Positions 1-7,976 of a stretch of DNA of 64,000 nt are shown in pieces. Below the pieces are notes generated by a model. It had not been told where the DNA came from, searched no databases, and worked only from the letters and a program-made list of their open reading frames with translations. The translations under genes and the position numbers were made by a program. Numbering within the stretch: position 1 is the first letter of the stretch; every line of letters starts with the position of its first letter. This stretch comes from Enteractinococcus helveticum (GTDB lineage: Bacteria > Actinomycetota > Actinomycetes > Actinomycetales > Micrococcaceae), in assembly GCF_001657475.1 (NCBI RefSeq), contig NZ_LXEY01000004.1, positions 1 through 64,000 on the forward strand. The letters run 5' to 3'.

Positions 1-125
1 TCATCAGACGCTAACGCCTTGCGCACCGTATTCCGGCTGATCCCCATCCGGCGGACAATTTCTTTGATAGCAACACCTTCGGCGCGATGCAGCCGACGGA
101 TCTCTGCCCAATCTTCCACACTCAT
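1..125 (-). CDS. istA: IS21-family transposase IstA, N-terminal fragment (partial)
   Basis: About 41 codons are visible before the window ends. The peptide starts MSVEDWAEIRRLHRAEGV and continues into KEIVRRMGISRNTVRKAL, the N-terminal helix-turn-helix typical of IstA. IstA is the DDE transposase of IS21 elements and works with the AAA+ helper IstB, expected further left. An AGGAGG box at 131-136 precedes two ATGs (128 and 125); the spacing favours the ATG at 125. The reading frame is open to the edge, so whether the gene is intact is unknown. Confidence 0.8.
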   Translation of the reverse strand, partial: MSVEDWAEIRRLHRAEGVAIKEIVRRMGISRNTVRKALASD

Positions 126-202
126 CATGCCTCCTAGCTTGAACGAATGAGGGGTCAACATTCATCCGTCCCTAGAGGGTCATTATTCACGCGTCGTCGA
201 CA
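1..202 (-). mobile_element. IS21-family element, one end (runs off left edge)
   Basis: The segment holds the 5' end of an IstA-type transposase and its flanking terminus. Reading the minus strand, the end begins at 202 with TGTCGACGACGCG. Two spaced subterminal repeats of the form GGGTCA..ATTCA lie at about 157-171 and 177-189; multiple subterminal repeats of this kind are characteristic of IS21 ends and serve as transposase-binding sites. The rest of the element lies outside the window, so target duplication and completeness cannot be judged. The exact terminus at 202 is inferred from the TG start of the repeat. Confidence 0.7.
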
Positions 203-1130
203 TAACTGAGCCGAGACCGTCCGGGCCTGTTAGCTTGGCCCGGAGAAGTATTTCAGAAGTAAGTCATCTTCTAAGGCTGCCTAGAGTAGCGTTAAACTCA
301 TTTGATGGCACTGGATATTGCGGTATAGACGGATTTTATGAACTCTACGAGGTGCCTTACCTTAGGGTTCTAGGTGGATTGCCTAAAGCAACGAACAACA
401 CCGTGGCATCGTCAGGTCCGGCATGGATCTTTTCGGTGAGATTAGTCGCGGGAATATGTTTGAGGAGTTCTCTGCTACCTGGGTTGCGATACCTCTAAAG
501 TCTCTTTCAGTCTGCGTTGACTCGAGATTGCGCCCCACCGTGGGGTTGCTTATTCCTTGGGTGAAAAGCCCGGACCCAGGCGCTCAACGAATACAAGACG
601 AATAGAAGTAGCCCCTGAGTTGAAAGCAATGAGCAATACTCGCCATGGCACCCAGGCTTCGATGTTCCAGCGTGGAACCACCATCGCCGCCGAAGACCCC
701 TGCCGAATTAACGTGCTACATGTGATGTGCTCAGACGGGAGCTTCCACCAAGTAGCTCCCGACAATGTTCGCAAACGATTTGATTTTTACTGTGAAGCTA
801 GAGGCAGCTAGTCCTGGACTGGCTGGTCTGGTCGGTTCTCTGGTATACCGGCAGCGTGGTGTCTAATGATTTAAATGACCGCCGCTACGGTAGTGCTTTG
901 CCCATGAACCATCTAATCACCACGGTGGGCCGACACCACCGGAGTCCACCCTGGTGGTCTGATCAAAGCATGTGCAATGCAGCCGCGGTGACTTCGCACG
1001 GTTTTCCTTCTAAGTGATTGCCTACCAGGCTCGGCGTCAGCCCTAGCAAACGAAAACATACTCTGCCACCAGCATCGAAGGAAACCATCGCCGTGTCTCC
1101 TGTCGTGTCATATCACGTCACTACCCCTCT
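203..1130. other. Gene-poor stretch between two IS remnants
   Basis: I see no recognisable protein here. Short open frames exist (for instance 557-811 on +), but they have no ribosome-binding site, no family resemblance and mixed composition. An imperfect inverted repeat (ACCACC...GGTGGT, about 934-960) lies upstream of the decayed IS110 transposase. In IS110 elements the 5' non-coding end encodes a bridge RNA, so part of 830-1130 could be its relic, but I cannot fold or align it. Confidence 0.4.
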
Positions 1131-1760
1131 CTCATCGGCGTCGATACCCACCCGGCAACGCACACCTACGCAGTGCTCGATAGCACTGGGGTGCCCCATG
1201 CTACGCAAGTCTCCCCCATCATCGCAGCAGGAATGTGCCGGGCCCTGGCATGGGTTGGCGAACGCACCGCTGAAGACCTGGCCTTATTATGGGTCATCGA
1301 AGGCATCGGCAGCTATGGCGGCCAGCTAGCCCACGCAGTCGAATCTACCGGATACGCGGTTGTGGAAGCTGCCCACATGCCTAAGAGAAACAGCAGCGGG
1401 CTAGGCAAAAACGATGCCATCGAAACACACCGCATGCCTCTACCGTGTTGTCGTTCACCACTGACCAGCAGTACGGACCCCGAGACAACAGCGGTGTTCA
1501 AACGGCTCTGAGAACGCTGCTAGCAGTCACAGATACCATGGGACGTGAACGTACCCGGGCAGTCGACCTGCTGACCGCCTCGGTCCGGACGACCGTTGTG
1601 GGCATTGATGCCCGACAAGAACGGGGCGAACGTTTGATCGCTCACGTGGCACAGTGACGCACCCGCCACAAATCGCTGGCCCCGCCACCGCAAGCGTTGA
1701 AGCCCTCCGACTGGCCAAACGCCTCGGTGAGTCCGATCAAAAACCGCAAAGACAATGATG
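1131..1760 (+). pseudogene. IS110-family transposase, decayed
   Basis: The frame from 1131 reads LIGVDTHPATHTYAVLDS, the N-terminal RuvC-like part of DEDD transposases, followed by VIEGIGSYGGQLAHAVES and GKNDAIETHRM. The last motif is normally of the form G-K-S/T-D-x-x-D-A, so the second Asp has become Glu. Near 1441 the frame shifts, and homology resumes with VQTALRTLLAVTDTMGRERT and VVGIDAR. A TGA at 1655-1657 and another shift then separate ATASVEALRLAKRLGESDQ (about 1688-1745). The C-terminal transposase_20 domain is absent. At least two frameshifts or stops make it non-functional; no element ends were found. Confidence 0.8.
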
Positions 1761-1877
1761 TGGATTGAGGTTGACAACTTGAAGCTTCTGCGAAGTAGAT
1801 GGGTTGGAGCGGACTTACCGTGTTGGTTGAAAAATCCATAGCACTACACTTCAAGACTTCAAGAAACATGCTATCTA

Positions 1878-1918
1878 GATGATGCTCCACTTTTTTGGAA
1901 TAAAAGTGGAGCATCATC
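1878..1918 (-). terminator. Strong hairpin downstream of the GMC oxidoreductase
   Basis: A perfect 17-bp inverted repeat (GATGATGCTCCACTTTT at 1878-1894 and its complement at 1902-1918) encloses a 7-nt loop. It starts 14 bp beyond the stop codon of the GMC gene. The T-run lies inside the stem rather than after it, so this is either a terminator without a classical U-tail or an mRNA 3'-end stabiliser. Confidence 0.6.
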
Positions 1919-1931
1919 CAGCTGTGGATCT

Positions 1932-3551
1932 TCAGTACTTGTTTCGTGCGTCAGCCTTAATAAGGTCGGCTCCGCGTTCGCCGATCATGAGGACTGCAGG
2001 GTTAATATTTGCGGTTATCTGACTTGGCATGACGGAAGCATCCACAACGCGCAGTCCTTTGATGCCGTGAACGCGTAGCTCTGGGTCTACTACTGCTTGG
2101 TCATCGGAGCCCATACGGGTGGTGCCAGCGAAGTGAAACGCGGTGTCAGTGGTTTCTTTTATGTAGTTCAGTAACTCGTTATCATTAATATTGAGCCCTG
2201 GTTCGAGTTGCTTAATATTAAACTTTGCTGGCATGTTTGCGGCGATTTTCATTGCTGCTCGCATTCCTGCTACGGCAACTTGTTGGTCAGCTTCGTGGGA
2301 TAGATGGTTGAAAATGAAATCTGGGCTGTCGTCAACGGAGGGCGAGGTGATATGTGCATGGCCTCGAGAGAGTGGTCTACCCTGATACATTCCCAGCCGG
2401 AAGCCAGAGAAGTTAGCCAGATCCCATCCCTTCTCACCGGGCATGAAAGGTAAGAAATGCAGTTGCAGGTCAGGTTCCGTGGCTTTGGGATCAGTTTTGA
2501 GAAATGCTCCGGCAAGTGAGGCACCGATATTTATCGGACCGTTTCGTGGTAGTAGGTAATACTTGATACCTTGGAAACCTTGGGTAAACCAGTTGCCTAC
2601 TTTTTTGTTAAAGGTATCAGGGCTTGACGTAGTGAACTTCACTCCATATTGGGCGTGGTCCATGAGATTTTCACCGACCCCTGGTAGATCGTGCACTACC
2701 GGGATACCGAGGTCTTGCAGGCGTTGGCCAGGCCCGATTCCTGACACCTGGAGTAATTGCGGTGTGTGTAAGGCTCCTGCACTAAGAACGATTTCTCGGC
2801 GAGCTGATGCTGTGGAGAGTTTCCCATCTCGTCGGTAAGTGACTGACGTGGCTTGTTTACCTTCCAAGCCGATCTTAGTCACTGTCGCCTCGGTGATGAT
2901 ATGCAGGTTTGGCCGCTTGCGAGCATTTCTCAGGTAGGTATTTTCTGTTGAAGAGCGTACCCCGTTCCACGTGGCAAGATCCCAATACCCTGCACCTTCA
3001 ATCTGGTCTCTATTGAAATCTTCATTGCGAGCAATGCCGAGAGCTTGTTGAGCAGCTTCGACAAAAGCATCGGCCAGTGGATTTTTCCAGCGAGCGAGTT
3101 CCACTTTGAATGGTCCTGAACCACCATGGAATTCTGTTTGACCGCGATGATCCTGTTCGCTTTTTTTAAAATAGGACAACACACTGTGATAGTCCCAACC
3201 TGTTGCGCCTGCTTCGGCCCACGCGTTATAATCCCCAGGATTTCCGCGCACATGGACAAGGCCGTTGATCGAGCTAGAACCCCCTAAGACTTTGCCATGT
3301 GGCAGAGCATAAGTTTTCCCACCAAGAGAGGTATCGGGCTGGGTTTTCCAGTCGAGCCACATGTATTTGGGTTTAAACAGAATTTTTGCAAATCCTAGCG
3401 GTACCTTTGACCAATAACTATTATTTTCTGGTCCAGCTTCAAGAAGCAAGACACTTACCTTCGGATCTTCAGTCAATCGTGAAGCAACCACTGCACCAGC
3501 GGTGCCGCCCCCGACAACTACATAATCAAACGGCATTACATTCTGGACCAC
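1932..3551 (-). CDS. GMC-family oxidoreductase (choline dehydrogenase-like)
   Basis: A 539-residue FAD-dependent alcohol oxidase/dehydrogenase. The ADP-binding fold is seen at the N-terminus (VVGGGTAGAVVASRL), GMC signature 1 as HGKVLGGSSSINGLVHVRGN near residue 85, signature 2 as GALHTPQLLQVSGIGP near 260, and the C-terminal block with FHFAGTTRMG and NINPAVLMIGERGADLI. Length and motifs match BetA/alcohol dehydrogenase relatives, but substrate cannot be set; choline is only one option. The GTG at 3551 has an AAGGAG box 8 nt upstream; an ATG at 3536 is an alternative. It is divergent from a TetR regulator and a palindromic operator, and the aldehyde dehydrogenase at 4642-6129 could oxidise its product. 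Confidence 0.88.
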   Translation of the reverse strand: MVQNVMPFDYVVVGGGTAGAVVASRLTEDPKVSVLLLEAGPENNSYWSKVPLGFAKILFKPKYMWLDWKTQPDTSLGGKTYALPHGKVLGGSSSINGLVHVRGNPGDYNAWAEAGATGWDYHSVLSYFKKSEQDHRGQTEFHGGSGPFKVELARWKNPLADAFVEAAQQALGIARNEDFNRDQIEGAGYWDLATWNGVRSSTENTYLRNARKRPNLHIITEATVTKIGLEGKQATSVTYRRDGKLSTASARREIVLSAGALHTPQLLQVSGIGPGQRLQDLGIPVVHDLPGVGENLMDHAQYGVKFTTSSPDTFNKKVGNWFTQGFQGIKYYLLPRNGPINIGASLAGAFLKTDPKATEPDLQLHFLPFMPGEKGWDLANFSGFRLGMYQGRPLSRGHAHITSPSVDDSPDFIFNHLSHEADQQVAVAGMRAAMKIAANMPAKFNIKQLEPGLNINDNELLNYIKETTDTAFHFAGTTRMGSDDQAVVDPELRVHGIKGLRVVDASVMPSQITANINPAVLMIGERGADLIKADARNKY

Positions 3552-3590
3552 TTGAATTTCTCCTTTTCTAGAGTAACGTGACGAACATCA

Positions 3591-3620
3591 TTATAGAGTA
3601 GACAACTGTCCATTCTATAA
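3591..3620. promoter_or_regulatory. 30-bp operator-like palindrome between GMC gene and tetR
   Basis: Left arm TTATAGAGTAGACAA (3591-3605) and right arm CTGTCCATTCTATAA (3606-3620) match as inverted repeats at 12 of 15 positions, with consensus TTATAGARTRGACA. It fills the divergent promoter region and ends 3 bp before the tetR ATG, so a TetR dimer pair bound here could repress both genes. Confidence 0.75.
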
Positions 3621-3623
3621 GCA

Positions 3624-4295
3624 ATGGGTCTTAAAAAGATTTACGCTAGGGATATGTTGAATCCTGCAGATAAGGCACCCAGTGATAGTCTCCGCCGGCT
3701 ACGGCGAGTATCGAAGCACGCCAGTGCCGAAAAGACTCGTCAATATATCGTCCAAGCAGCTTCTGAGCTGAGCGACAAAGGACGAAATATTACAGTAAGC
3801 TCCTTGGCTCGCACTGCAGGGATTAGTCGCGCTACGTTTTACACACACTTCGCGGGGCTAGAAGAACTCGCGGTGTATATGCATCAGCAAGGATTGCGAG
3901 AGGTTACTCGATGGCAACACACTATGTTGCAGGCTAATCCGCCTTGGAGCGAGCCGGATGCTCAAAGAGAGTCATTTCGACGATTTGCCGCAGCATTCGC
4001 GAAAAAGCGACAATTATATTCTACAATTTTCAACTTGCCGGAGGCAGCGGGAGTTCGGCAACGCGCAGCACAGAGCATTACTGAGGCCCTATATGAACGC
4101 GTAGTTTCGAATAACATCCAAGCTCCTCAAGGCATTGATACTGAATTTCTTCTCTCCGCTTTAGCGGCAGCATATATGCAAATCTTGACTCTCTGGGTGA
4201 CGAGAGACTCAAATCTAGAGAGCGAACAAATAGGAGACTATATGTATGAGTTGATGCCTCAGTGGTTACGCGACCCTGGTGGTTTAGACAGTTAG
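3624..4295 (+). CDS. TetR-family transcriptional regulator
   Basis: 223 residues. An N-terminal helix-turn-helix is seen at about residues 30-80 (TRQYIVQAASELSDKG, then ISRATFYTHFAGLEELAVYM), followed by a variable all-helical ligand domain ending in ADALAAAYMQILTLW-like sequence, typical of TetR C-terminal helices. It is divergent from the GMC oxidoreductase with only 72 bp between, and probably controls it and itself through the 3591-3620 palindrome. There is no Shine-Dalgarno before the ATG at 3624; a leaderless start is likely. The ATG at 3654 is an alternative. The inducer is unknown; the substrate of the flanking dehydrogenases is a reasonable guess. Confidence 0.85.
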   Translation: MGLKKIYARDMLNPADKAPSDSLRRLRRVSKHASAEKTRQYIVQAASELSDKGRNITVSSLARTAGISRATFYTHFAGLEELAVYMHQQGLREVTRWQHTMLQANPPWSEPDAQRESFRRFAAAFAKKRQLYSTIFNLPEAAGVRQRAAQSITEALYERVVSNNIQAPQGIDTEFLLSALAAAYMQILTLWVTRDSNLESEQIGDYMYELMPQWLRDPGGLDS

Positions 4296-4641
4296 TATAA
4301 TTTTTCTCCGTCTTGAGCATCAGTATGCAGAAATATTGTCAGAATAGCGTGATCTACCGTCCATGGGACATCAGGGTTGTAGCTCTTGTTGTCCGCCCAC
4401 AGTTCCATGGCTTTATTGTAGGTTCGCATCAAAAATAACGTTTCTAATCCGAATGTGATTTACGTAGCGGTAAACTGCTGTTTGTCTCCTACAAGACGAG
4501 ACAAACAATCAACACGGCATGCTATGCACTCAATGAATACACAGCATGCCACATCATCTGATTTCTGGCCGAATGAGCCTACTTGGCTCTGAGGGTTACT
4601 ACAGATAAGTTGATCGAAGGAATCGGCAGAGCGTACTTAAT
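4296..4641. other. Intergenic region with two inverted repeats
   Basis: No gene seen in these 346 bp between convergent tetR and the aldehyde dehydrogenase. It contains a perfect 9-bp repeat GTTTGTCTC / GAGACAAAC (4480-4488 and 4498-4506) and a 10-of-11 match GGCATGCTATG / CACAGCATGCC (4516-4526 and 4540-4550). Neither has a T-tract; they may act as hairpin terminators for convergent transcripts or be protein sites. Confidence 0.5.
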
Positions 4642-6129
4642 TTAGCGCCCTACAGCCCATCCGATAGATTTAGTCTGCAGATACTCCTCGATTCCTGCTG
4701 CCCCGTATTCACGCCCGATACCCGATGCTTTATAGCCACCAAACGGCATTGAGATATCTGGGAAGTGCCCCCCGCCACCGTTTATAACGACTGCTCCAGT
4801 TCGTAATTGGCGAGCTACGTTGTATGCACGGATGGGATCCGCGCTATTGACCGCCGCGGAGAGCCCGTAAATTGAATCATTCGCCATCTCTATGGCTTCT
4901 TCTTCAGTGTCAAACGGGATAATTACGTTAACTGGTCCAAAGAATTCTTCCTGGCAGATTCTACTTCTATTATCTGAGGTTGTAAAAAGGGTGGGTTCGA
5001 TAAAGTGTCCTTTATTTAGTCCCTGAGGTCGCTTCCCTCCTGTGATTAGCTTGGCGCCTTCATTGAGCCCAACCTGGATTAGCGCTTCTACTTTTGCAAG
5101 TTGTTCACGAGAAATGAGTGGTCCCATTTGCGTTTCTGGATCAGATGGGTCTCCGATTTTTATTTTCTCTAATCCAGCAGCCACTTTTGTTACGAGCTCA
5201 TCGTAACGACTGCGATGGACTAAGGTACGGGTTAGCAGCGAACAGCCTTGCCCCGCGTGAATAGTGGTGTGGGTGACAACCTGTTCCGCCACCGCATCGA
5301 TCTCTGCGTCTTCCAAAACAATGTTTGGACTCTTCCCCCCGAGTTCGAGTACAACTTTTTTAATGGAGGCCGCAGCTTGCTGGTATATGTCTGCCCCGAC
5401 GGTATCAGACCCCGTAAAACTTACGATATCCACATCAGGATGTGTAGTTAGAGCTTTAGTGGGGGTGCGACCGCCGGTAATGACATTAAGCACTCCTTGA
5501 GGGATTCCTGCTTGCTCACTTATCTCGGCCAGTATTAGACCTTCTAAGGGTGTTGTGGACGCCGGTTTCAGCACGACCGAGCATCCGGCAGCCAACGCAG
5601 GGGCTAGTTTTGTGATATTGAGCCACAGAGGGAAATTATAAGCACTAATCAAAGCTGCTACCCCGTAGCTTTCTCGAACAACTTGACCCTGACCGATTCC
5701 ATTTCCAAAATGAATCGGCGAAGGTTTCTCCCACTCAAATCGGTCCATTGCTTCGATTGTCGATTTTAGATGGGCGATAGCCCCATTCACTTGACCTTGT
5801 TCTGCAAACCACCGCGGTGAAGCACACTCAGCAATATTGATCTCAACTAGTTCAGACTTTCTCTGTTCCATAATCTCAGCCATGCGCATCAGGGCTGCTT
5901 GACGTTCTTTAGGCGTGATCATAGACCATTCGCCACACTCGTATGAGCGTTTAGCCGCGTAAACAGCTCGATTGACGTCGTCAATAGTAGCTTCTGGAAC
6001 TTGGGCGATTAACTTTTCAGAGGTGGGGTTAAATATATCGATAAGTTCCTTTTCCCCTGGTTGGCTCCATTCTCCGTCAATATAATTGCCGTACTTAAGG
6101 AGTGATGATGGATCAAAAAAATTGGCCAC
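4642..6129 (-). CDS. Aldehyde dehydrogenase family protein
   Basis: 495 residues in the NAD(P)-dependent ALDH superfamily, oxidising an aldehyde to the acid. The oxyanion Asn is seen in ISAYNFPLWLN, the catalytic Glu in LELGGKSPNIV and the catalytic Cys in HAGQGCSLLTRTLV; the C-terminal PFGGYKASGIGREYG is also typical. The longer frame reaches 6174, but a GGAAAGG box sits 7 nt before the GTG at 6129, giving MANFFDPSSLLKYG, a normal ALDH start. It lies on the same strand as the GMC oxidoreductase beyond tetR; together they could carry out alcohol to aldehyde to acid. Specificity is not determined. Confidence 0.88.
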   Translation of the reverse strand: MANFFDPSSLLKYGNYIDGEWSQPGEKELIDIFNPTSEKLIAQVPEATIDDVNRAVYAAKRSYECGEWSMITPKERQAALMRMAEIMEQRKSELVEINIAECASPRWFAEQGQVNGAIAHLKSTIEAMDRFEWEKPSPIHFGNGIGQGQVVRESYGVAALISAYNFPLWLNITKLAPALAAGCSVVLKPASTTPLEGLILAEISEQAGIPQGVLNVITGGRTPTKALTTHPDVDIVSFTGSDTVGADIYQQAAASIKKVVLELGGKSPNIVLEDAEIDAVAEQVVTHTTIHAGQGCSLLTRTLVHRSRYDELVTKVAAGLEKIKIGDPSDPETQMGPLISREQLAKVEALIQVGLNEGAKLITGGKRPQGLNKGHFIEPTLFTTSDNRSRICQEEFFGPVNVIIPFDTEEEAIEMANDSIYGLSAAVNSADPIRAYNVARQLRTGAVVINGGGGHFPDISMPFGGYKASGIGREYGAAGIEEYLQTKSIGWAVGR

Positions 6130-6154
6130 TTGTTTACCTTTCCACTTTATTTGT

Positions 6155-6171
6155 GAACTGTGCAACAGTTC
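6155..6171. promoter_or_regulatory. 17-bp palindrome upstream of the aldehyde dehydrogenase
   Basis: Perfect arms GAACTGT and ACAGTTC around GCA, centred about 34 bp before the GTG start at 6129. The position suits a repressor site in the 5' leader. Its sequence differs from the 3591-3620 palindrome, so a different regulator may bind. Confidence 0.5.
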
Positions 6172-6757
6172 CATAGTAGGTATAGTAAACCACGAAGCAG
6201 GACAAAACTATGTTTAATCAAACAATGCCAGAAACTTGCACAACGTACACCCGTTAGCATCGCGCGCGTGTACGGCTAGGCAGGACAAGTCGAATCTAAC
6301 TCAGGGGTCTGGTCGGATCGCCAACTACGCTGCGCGGAGCATGCACTCCAAGGAATACCTCAATAGCTCATTGACAGGGATAGTTTACGAACTGGAAACC
6401 TGAAATATTTGAACCACGACTTCCAACAATTCACAGCCCAATGCCGCTATCCAGCACCAAGTAATAGGAATCAGTAAAACACGAAGAACAATGAGCTCAG
6501 TCCCGTCCACCTAGCCAGACGTCAGAGAGGTGCCCGCTCTGACAACGAACATTTCGTCGACGGGTTCACGACAACACATGCGGTTCGGGATAACGCCCAG
6601 CAGCGTGCGGGTGCGTCATCGTTGGGCTTGATGGCGGCAAAAAGTATTGGGCCTCGCCTAAGGCAGCGATAGATAGCCCTGGGCTGCCAGCAGCACGTCC
6701 TTCTTGTGCGATCGCGGAAGTTTTGTGAACTTTCACGTGGGGACAGAGCGTGAGAGA
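6172..6757. other. Non-coding stretch, 586 bp
   Basis: No convincing gene on either strand. The first 100 bp must hold the aldehyde dehydrogenase promoter; the remainder shows no repeat, RNA gene or family-like peptide that I recognise. Confidence 0.4.
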
Positions 6758-7171
6758 TTAGTAGCTTTCGTCTTCTAAGGTGCCGGCGTCGTCGCCAGGC
6801 TGATCTGTGGTGTGGCCTTGGGCTTCGGCTTCTTCACGTTCGCGGCGCATGCGTTCGCGGGCGCGGGCAACGGCGGCGCGGTGGAGTTCTTCTGAGGAGC
6901 GGTTGATTCCGGAGCCTTCGGAGATGTGGTCGGGGTTTTCGCGACCGGTCAGTTGCAACAGTGCAACAACAACCAGGGTTGACGCAAAGGCGATGCCGAA
7001 TGAGATGAGTCCGATGTCAACGCGCAAGGGGTGGTCCGGGTTATTCAGGCCGCCGGTAGACGTTAGGGTGGCCACGACGAACGCAATGATCCCCACCACG
7101 AAGGAAAAGACCAGGGGGCCCTTGATGCCGCCTTTGAATCCGCCGCGTGGTTTTTTAGGTGAGTCTGTCAT
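6758..7171 (-). CDS. Small two-TM membrane protein, function unknown
   Basis: 137 residues. A basic, Gly/Lys-rich N-terminus is followed by two hydrophobic helices (about residues 20-42 and 52-74) and a charged tail rich in Arg and Glu (RARERMRREREEAEAQG), probably a cytosolic helix. An AAAGGAG box lies well upstream of the ATG at 7171. I do not recognise a named family; similar short proteins occur as hypothetical membrane proteins in Micrococcales. It is followed by the HdeD-like gene's 3' side, with a 186-bp gap, so co-transcription is uncertain. Confidence 0.65.
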   Translation of the reverse strand: MTDSPKKPRGGFKGGIKGPLVFSFVVGIIAFVVATLTSTGGLNNPDHPLRVDIGLISFGIAFASTLVVVALLQLTGRENPDHISEGSGINRSSEELHRAAVARARERMRREREEAEAQGHTTDQPGDDAGTLEDESY

Positions 7172-7357
7172 GGTGTGTTCCGGGTATCCCAGATGCTCCT
7201 TTAAAATCTCGAATCAGGTGTATTCTAGTCGGTTGTTTTACTCAACGTAGAACTCCCGGGCTGTGGGCGAAATTTGGCTGCCCCGCTGTGAGGTGAGGCA
7301 TAGGCGGTTGCGGAACCGGGACAGGAAACGGGCTGCGGTGGCGCAGTGTGCGTGGCA

Positions 7358-7948
7358 CTATGGCGCGGGTGGTTGGAAACCGTCTTCTTTGATGGCTTTG
7401 CGGGTGTCGAGCCAGTAGCCTAGCCCCGTGATACCAAACAGCACACCGGTGATCAGGGCATAGGTTCCGGTAATCCCAAAGATCCGGTGGTAGTCGACGT
7501 CCAGGGTGATCAACAAAATGGCCATGACGACGCCGGTGATGCCTGCAATGAGGTGATCGCGGGCCGGGGCGAAGGTTTTCTGCCAGCTAAAGGCCCACAG
7601 TTCGGCCACCCCGGACAGACCGAGCCCGGCGGCGATCACAGCCCAGGTAACGGTCTGCGACAGTCCACCCAGTTGCACGCCGACCAGTGTGAGTGCGGCA
7701 AGCATCCACACGGCGGCGACCAGCGACAACGGGGTACGCATACCTTCGGGCACCGGTTCGCGGCGCAGGTATTCCCACATTGCGGAACCGGAGAATAAAA
7801 AGAAGATGGTGGCACCGTAGTTGACGACGGCGTCGGTGGGTTCTTGAATAATGAACGTGGCGATACCGAAGATCAGGGCGATTCCGGCGCGGATAAGGAC
7901 CGGACGGTACATGACGGCGGTGATATCGGGGGCTATTTTTTGACTCAT
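7358..7948 (-). CDS. DUF308/HdeD-like membrane protein
   Basis: 196 residues with about six hydrophobic segments and very short loops (IRAGIALIFGIATFII, VNYGATIFFLFSGSAMW, WAVIAAGLGLSGVAELWAF, LIAGITGVVMAILLI, TYALITGVLFGITGLGYW). The repeating pattern of paired helices is like the DUF308/HdeD group, members of which are linked to acid stress in enterobacteria; that role is not shown here. The ATG at 7948 has a GGAG box 6 nt upstream. It lies just downstream of the MATE gene on the same strand (28-bp gap) and may be the last gene of that cluster. Confidence 0.6.
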   Translation of the reverse strand: MSQKIAPDITAVMYRPVLIRAGIALIFGIATFIIQEPTDAVVNYGATIFFLFSGSAMWEYLRREPVPEGMRTPLSLVAAVWMLAALTLVGVQLGGLSQTVTWAVIAAGLGLSGVAELWAFSWQKTFAPARDHLIAGITGVVMAILLITLDVDYHRIFGITGTYALITGVLFGITGLGYWLDTRKAIKEDGFQPPAP

Positions 7949-7976
7949 GGCTGCTCCATTCTACTCACGCGAACAC

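Noticed and set aside
557..811. 84-codon open frame in the IS-flanked stretch
   Set aside because: No Shine-Dalgarno or leaderless hexamer and no recognisable peptide; kept only as part of the gene-poor region.
4480..4550. Inverted repeats read as a riboswitch or small RNA
   Set aside because: Two simple hairpins without a conserved core or downstream T-tract; not enough to call an RNA gene.
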